From Sipunculus nudus (taxonomy: Eukaryota; Annelida; Sipuncula; Golfingiida; Sipunculidae), in the NCBI GenBank assembly GCA_026874595.1, contig CM049306.1, positions 65,482,019 to 65,546,018 of the forward strand: 64,000 nt of DNA. Direction: 5' to 3'. Below are positions 58,517-64,000 of the stretch, in pieces. The position numbers and the translations under genes are program-made. The notes beneath the pieces are model-generated. The model searched no databases. It was not told where the DNA came from and worked only from the letters and a program-made list of their open reading frames with translations. Position 1 is the first letter of the stretch. Each line of letters starts with the position of its first letter.

Positions 58517-59950
58517 GGTGGGCTTTGATAGCAAAAAGACACGATTTCTTGTGGAAGGCTTTAAGCATGGTTTTAGTATAAATTGCTCAGTTCCTCCTTG
58601 CTCTAGGGTCCCACAAAATTTGTAATCAGCAAGACAGTTCCCTCAAGTAGTATCAGAAAAAATTAAAAAAGAGCTAGATGCAGGCTGAATAGCTGGTCCT
58701 TTCACTGCACCCTCTTTTACATCTTTGGTTTGTTCCCTGCTTGGAGTCTGTCCCAAGAAAAACTTGGGAGAATTTAAGATTAATCCACCATTTATCTTTC
58801 CCTGATGGAGACTCCGTAAATGACAGAATTTCTAAGGTACATGCTACAGTAAATTACACATCCATTTCTCAAGCCATCGATATAGTAAACAGTACAGGTA
58901 AAGGAATATATTTGGCAAAATCGGACGTACAGTCAGCTTTCAGATTACACCAGTTCATCCTAATGAATATTACCTGCTGGGTTTTTCTTGGGATGGTCTG
59001 TATTACGATGACCGCTGCCTGCCCATGGGATGCTCAGCTACTTGCAATTTGTTTGAGAAGTTCTCGATAGCACTAGAATTCATTGTTAGACAAAAGACAG
59101 GCTCTGAAGTAATTCATGTGCTGGACGATTTTTTATTCATAGGCAAAACAAAGAGTGAATGCCAGAGGGCACTTGACGTATTCTTACAGTTCTGCCAGAA
59201 ACTAGGAATACCCATTGCTGCTGAAAAAAACGTAGGTCCCTCAACAACACTGACGTTTCTCGGAATTGAGCTAGATACTGTTGCCCAAATAGCCCGTCTT
59301 CCAGAAGAAAAACTGAATAAATGTAGGGATATGATAAAAACAGCACTTGTAAAGAAAAAGGCTACACTAAAATGCTTGCAGTCATTGATAGGTTTGTTAA
59401 ACTTTGCCACTGGGGTGGTCCTGGGGCGCCCCTTTCTGCGTAGACTTATCGACATCATCATGGGACTGGCAAAACCTTTTCATAAAGCAAAGCTAACCAG
59501 GAATGTTAAGGAGGACTTGCGAACATGGTTAGCGTTTCTGGAACAGTATAATGGGAAAAGTTTTTTCGGGTCAGTGGGAATATTTTCATCCGAATGCTTA
59601 GACCTTTACACAGATGCTGCACAACAATTAGGATTTGCAGCAATACTAGGTACCAGTTGGTTTTGCAGCCCTTGGCCAAACGATTGGAAAACCTACAATA
59701 TTGTGATTTTAGAATTGATGCCCATTGTTTTGGCATTAGAGGTGTGGGGACATATACTACAAAATAAGCAAGTATGTATCCACACAGACAACATGGCCCT
59801 AGTATTCATATTAAACAACCAGACTTCCAAAGATAATTGATTTCATGATTCTAGTCCGGCGGCTGGTATTCACCTGCCTGAAACATAACATCTTCTTTAA
59901 AGTGCTACACATAGAAGGGTGTAAAAATGTCCTGGCAGATTCCCTTTTGC
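58517..59950 (+). pseudogene. DIRS-like reverse transcriptase and RNase H
   Basis: From 58517 a broken frame gives the DIRS hallmark order: FLVEGFKHGFSI, then VVSEKIKKELDAG, a stop, IAGPFTAP and the PKKNLGEF region. The palm continues (LAKSDVQSAFRL, first catalytic Asp), shifts near 58950, and resumes at 59025 with MGCSATCNLFEKF and VLDDFLFIG (the catalytic Asp pair). RNase H follows with LYTDAAQQLGFAA, LELMPIVLAL and IHTDNMALVF. Stops and shifts after 59840 end the frame. No protease or DDE integrase lies between this and the recombinase, which separates the element from Gypsy and BEL. Confidence 0.88.
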
Positions 59951-60056
59951 GTTTTCTGATGAAGCGGTTCCAACAAGCAGGATCGACAATGGCCTCCGTT
60001 CCGACTCCTTATCCCCCACTTCCCGCATCGCTGAACTGAAGTCAGCAGGCATTTCA

Positions 60057-60937
60057 TTGCTGAAGAAGTCACTGGCAACATCCACAAGAGGAGCCTATAC
60101 CAACGTATGGCGTAAGCTCAGGGAATTCTGTGCCAGTCTAGGTTTTGAGGATAAGGCACGTCCTCCAGTCAGCTCTGCAACAATTTTCCTCTTCTTGACT
60201 AATCTTTACACAAAGGGAATGGCAGGTAGCTCTCTACTGTCCCACTGTTCTGCAATTTCGTATGTGCACATGATGCGTTCCCTAACAGACCCTAAAGAAT
60301 CTCCTGCCATCAGAAAATTGGTTTGGGCTGCAAAAAGACAAACACCTACATAGGACACTAGACTTCCCATCACATCTGAAGTTCTACAAAAGCTGTTAGA
60401 TTCTCTAGAAACCTATGATTACTATGACAGAGCCCTACTTAAAGCACTGTATCTAACATGTTTTAACAGGTTTTTCCGAGTAGGGGAACTTGTGCCACAG
60501 TCAGAAAAGGCCAAAACAAATGTTGTACAGTTTGCAGATGTTAGGTGTTTAGGTAGTAAAGGAAAGGTAGAAAGGATTAGTCTTTTAATCAAGAGTTTCA
60601 AGAATCTTCAGGCAGGTTCCATAGAGTAAGTCACTTTACAGCGTAGAAACAGACTCTGCCCTGTCACTGCACTCCTTCAATTTTTGCGACTTCGCAGTAC
60701 AACCACGGCCCCTTATTCTCATATCCTGGGGGAACCCCATTCATTAGATCAAAATTTGATACGGCGCTCAGGGCATGCGTGTCAGCAGCAAAACTGGACA
60801 GGAAATATCTGGGACATTCCTTTAGGATAGGAGCTGCTACTGAAGCAGCAGCCAAGTGATTATCCAATTCACAGATCAGGGATATGGGCAGGTAGTGGTC
60901 AAATGCATTTCAGTCATACATACTGTTACACATAGGG
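60057..60937 (+). pseudogene. Tyrosine recombinase of the DIRS-like element
   Basis: Open at 60057-60350 (N-terminal SAM-like domain, STRGAYTNVWRKL), stop at 60351, same frame onward to the first catalytic Arg in FFRVGEL (about 60475). After a stop near 60628 and a shift before 60812 the His-x-x-Arg motif reads GHSFRIGAATEAA at 60812. Two stops later the SNAFQSY segment gives the tyrosine nucleophile at 60917-60919. Thus Arg, His, Arg and Tyr can all be placed. In DIRS elements this enzyme inserts a circular DNA intermediate without target duplication. Inactive here. Confidence 0.88.
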
Positions 60938-61500
60938 TCTCATGCTAAGAAATTCACACCCATGATTAACTTTATAACAGGATAATTATTTGGAGGACCC
61001 GAGAGTGGCCTCCATATGAAAGAAAATAAATTTTTCCCAGGTGTACCTGTGAGTGGACACTTGGCCAGCCTGTTGATTAGTTATGTTGACCAGAAGCTAT
61101 AGATATCCTGTTAATTAATGATGATAAACAGAAGCCATAGGTCACATAAGTAACGAGCTTATGATAGCCAACAAAGGACCATTATACTATACCTCAGTCT
61201 GGACACCATAACAACCAGTTTGATCTCAGGCTTGGTACTTAAAATGCAATGTACAGGATTAACTTAGTGTCATAGTTATTGAGAGGACCAGAGAGTGGCC
61301 TCCATAGTTCTGGCATAATTGGGACAGTTCAGTTGGCTTGCTAGATTATATATATAACTCAATCAGGATCCTATAGACTTAGCGCAGTAGTTTTATAGTG
61401 ATACAGGATCCCTAGGTGTTTAAGTTATGATATGGTGGACCTGAGAGTGGCCACATCTAGTATCATATAATCTGGAAAATTGTTTTTTAGATTATTTATT
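60938..61500 (+). repeat. 3' region with three hairpin-forming repeats
   Basis: GGAGGACCCGAGAGTGGCCT recurs in diverged form at about 60993, 61283 and 61433. In the first, GGAGGACC and GGCCTCC can pair as a stem around CGAGAGT. Position after the recombinase suggests 3' sequence of the DIRS-like element, or a separate insertion. Confidence 0.55.
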
Positions 61501-61629
61501 TAATGATAGTAACTTATGCCTGATGTGAGTCTCCTCATATGCATAAACACAATACATGTATTTCATTATGTTGTACAAAGACTTTTTCATCTGCGAAAAT
61601 TAATTATATGGACTTTAACAAAGGCAAAC

Positions 61630-61812
61630 AGTCTCAAGTATGGGGGGAAGATTGCAGGACTGGTCCTTACTTCCTGTAAGGAACACCCCAGCAATCTGTG
61701 GCGGAATTAAGTCCCCCCCATATTGCATACATACCTTATTTTGTAATTTATAAAGAATGGAAATTAAAAATTCTGGGAGGACCACCAGTGGTGGTCCAAT
61801 ATTTTCCCACAA
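61630..61812. repeat. Long imperfect hairpin and adjoining palindrome
   Basis: 61637-61727: outer arms TATGGGGGGA/TCCCCCCATA, inner GATTGC/GCAATC and TCCTTAC/GTAAGGA pairs. At about 61777 GGACCACC AGT GGTGGTCC forms a separate stem. The first could be a small foldback element. Confidence 0.65.
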
Positions 61813-62290
61813 GAAATTGTCTTGTTACTTGAATAGGTATGGGATATGACAAGGTACGGTTGCAGTATGATAAGGTATGAATGCCAAATGAGCTTGAGAC
61901 TGTTTGCCTGAATGTACATTCATGTAATCTAGGAATTAAACCTTAAAGCCCATCCATAAATATAATTAGTGAACGCAGGTCAATAAGACATTTATGGCAG
62001 GGCATGACATCGTCATTTGGTTTTCACATGTGAAAACCTAAACAAGGTCAAAATCGTGTAGTGATTAATATGCCAGAGTAGGGCCAGGAGGCCCAATCAG
62101 AAGGAGGGACTACATTGTCTTCTGCAGCCGCAGCACAAACAGCGTAACACCTATTAAAACATGGTGCAGGCTTCACCATACAGATTTGTTACGTTTACAC
62201 CAAGGATACTTCGTCCACTTGTGAAATCCCTCCACCACTCCGGCACTATCGAAAATAATTTAACTTGTCAGCATACAAAACAAACTGGGG
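61813..62290. other. No gene seen; one 20-bp perfect palindrome
   Basis: GGTTTTCACATGTGAAAACC near 62020 is self-complementary. The phrase GCGTAACAC at about 62142 also occurs at about 57186, near the DIRS left end, and might be part of a terminal repeat. Confidence 0.4.
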
Positions 62291-63316
62291 TTTGATATTT
62301 CAGTATTATTGTATCCGCCAAAACAAGAGTTTTGCGGATACTATGTTTTCAGCCCACCGCTGCGGCCGCGTAGGTGTCCGGAGAACTCCTCCGTAACTGC
62401 TGGGCGGAATTTTACAAAACCCGGAATTATGTTCGGGTCACATGTGAACTGCTGCGTCCCGATTTTTTTTTTACCTCTGACCTTTCCTCTGCGCTCTGCA
62501 TCTGTTTGTGTGTCTTTTTTCACACATAAACCCACATATCTCGGGAACCGTTTGACCGATCAGGAAAATTTTTTGCACAAATGTAGCCCTTGGATAGCTT
62601 TATAACATACACAAAAAAAGGTGGTGCTACCTGCAACCATGTTTGCACAGTGTCCATCTGTTTGTCTGCCTTGAGCTAAAATCACTCATATCTCTGAAGT
62701 GGTTTGACTAATTCACCTGAAATTCGGCATGCGTATACATCCTGGATAGCTTTACTGATTTTATAACAGGTGGTGCCACCTACATTCACGTTTACTCTGC
62801 AGACATCAAAGCTCATATCTGGGGAACCGTTTGACCGATTGGGCCAAAATTTTGCATGTGTATAGATCTCACATAGCTCTTTATCATACGCAAAACTGGT
62901 GGCGCCACCTGCAACCACTTATGCACAGCGTCAATCTGTTCATCTGCTTTGGGATAAAGTCGCTCATATATATCAGCGGTGGTTTGACTTTTCCACCTGA
63001 AATTTTGCACGTTTATACATCCTTGACAGCTTTCTCGATTTTATGACAGGTGGCACCACCTACATTCACGTTTACTCTGCAGACATCCAAGCTCATATCT
63101 TGGGAGCCGTTTGACCGATTGAGCCAAAATTTTGCATGTGTATAGATCTCACATATATATCAGCGTTGGTTTGACTTATCTGCCTAAAATTTTGCAGGTT
63201 TATACATCCCCAACAGCTCTCTTGATTTTATGACAGGTGGAGCCACCTACATTCTGGTTTATGCAGCAGACATCCAAGCTCATATCTCAGGAACTGTTTG
63301 ACCGATTGGGCCAAAG
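62291..63316 (-). repeat. Inverted mosaic of satellite-related repeats
   Basis: On the minus strand it reads like 10550-11050: palindrome-headed satellite halves (GGTGGCGCCACC at about 62900, variants near 62620, 62770, 63047 and 63235) and then 'cagttcacatgtgacccgaa'. Facing direct copies start at about 63430. Confidence 0.75.
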
Positions 63317-63429
63317 TAGAATATGGGTAGTCGACAAGTGACTATGTGTATCCGCAGAAATCAGAGTGGCACGGGTGAAGTGAGGCATGGATTAAGTGGC
63401 AAGGGGAATAGAACCAGTGTGTTGAATAT
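63317..63429. other. Spacer between inverted satellite-like blocks
   Basis: About 110 bp unlike the satellite, lying at the turn of the inverted arrangement. Confidence 0.5.
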
Positions 63430-64000
63430 TAGAATGGATATCTGCAGCGTAAACGTGAATGCAGGTGGTGCCACCTGTCATAAAATCGAGAAAATTGTCC
63501 AGGATGTATAAACCTGCAAAATTTCAGGTGAATAAGTCGAACCACTGCTGAGATATGAGTGATTTTATCCCAAGGCAGATGAACAGATGGACGCTGTGCA
63601 AAAATGGTTGCAGGTGGCGCCACCATTTTTAGTGTATGTTATAAAGCCTTCCAAGGGCTACATTTGTGCAAAATCTTTAGCCTTATTGGTCAAACCTTTG
63701 CCGAGATATGTGGGTTTATGCATGGAAACAGACGCACAAATGGACGCTGGGCAGAGAAGAAAGGTCAAAGGTCAACCAAAAATGAGGGCTACCGGATATG
63801 TATAAACATGCCCAATTTTAGGCTGACGTATCAAATTCCTCTGTAGAAATAAGCAGGCGCACAAAAGTCCATGTAGGTGGCACCACCTGTCTTGTAAATG
63901 AGAATACCATCAAAGATGCATAGGCAGGTCAAAATATCAGTCTAATAAATCAAACTTCCCCAGAGTTTGATGCACTCGGCTGACAAGGCTCAGGTGAGTA
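63430..64000 (+). repeat. Direct satellite-related units, colinear with 10520-11400
   Basis: GGTGGTGCCACC at 63466, GGTGGCGCCACC at about 63613, GGTGGCACCACC at about 63876, with the same neighbours as at 10545-11400 minus one internal block. Continues past the window end. Confidence 0.8.

Noticed and set aside
57121-60937. The element at 57-61 kb as Gypsy or LINE
   Set aside because: It has no protease, DDE integrase or endonuclease; RT and RNase H are followed by a tyrosine recombinase with His-x-x-Arg and Tyr, which indicates a DIRS-like element.

Overview
The window is repeat-dense, AT-rich animal DNA. Spliced genes with GT..AG introns, AATAAA signals, and BEL/Pao, Gypsy and DIRS-like retroelements side by side with hAT, Tc1/mariner-like and rolling-circle-like elements point to an invertebrate. 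A mollusc is my best guess from the style of the repeats; that is an inference, not something the sequence proves. I found no intact host gene, no rRNA or tRNA and no CRISPR. Almost everything is transposon, satellite or transposon relic.

Layout. 1-7000: a 6.9-kb inverted-repeat element (A) split a dispersed repeat at a GGTGGCGCCACC palindrome. It carries 11-bp-phased subterminal arrays and a small three-exon gene that is itself broken by a 2.7-kb nested element (B). 7001-12818: a mosaic of rolling-circle-like repeats and stray copies of the large satellite. 12819-14770: a truncated rolling-circle-like element with a 180-bp minisatellite. 14771-16139: about 1.4 kb with nothing recognised. 16140-36360: a dispersed repeat split by a Gypsy element (18376-36149, LTRs 201/200 bp, 5-bp target duplication). 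The Gypsy element was later hit by a BEL element (19659-27127, 5-bp duplication), by a rolling-circle-like element C (27227-30567, itself containing two Tc1-like elements, one inside the other) and by a hAT-like element (31158-33283, 8-bp duplication). 36361-41110: further dispersed and tandem repeats. 41111-54870: a 13.8-kb satellite of about 50 units of 277-278 bp. 54871-57120: a rolling-circle-like repeat interrupted by a second minisatellite element (55392-56940). 57121 to about 62290: a decayed DIRS-like retrotransposon (gag, RT/RNase H, tyrosine recombinase) and its 3' region. 62290-64000: inverted then direct copies of satellite-related repeats.

Two threads tie the window together. First, insertions can be dated relative to one another: target duplications, restored reading frames and uninterrupted paralogous sites give exact boundaries for most of them. 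Second, the 12-bp palindrome GGTGGCGCCACC (or a one-base variant) marks the start of the tandem unit in several otherwise diverged repeat families, including both halves of the 277-bp satellite monomer. This shared architecture, with the shared terminal hairpins of the rolling-circle-like elements, is the most interesting signal I see.
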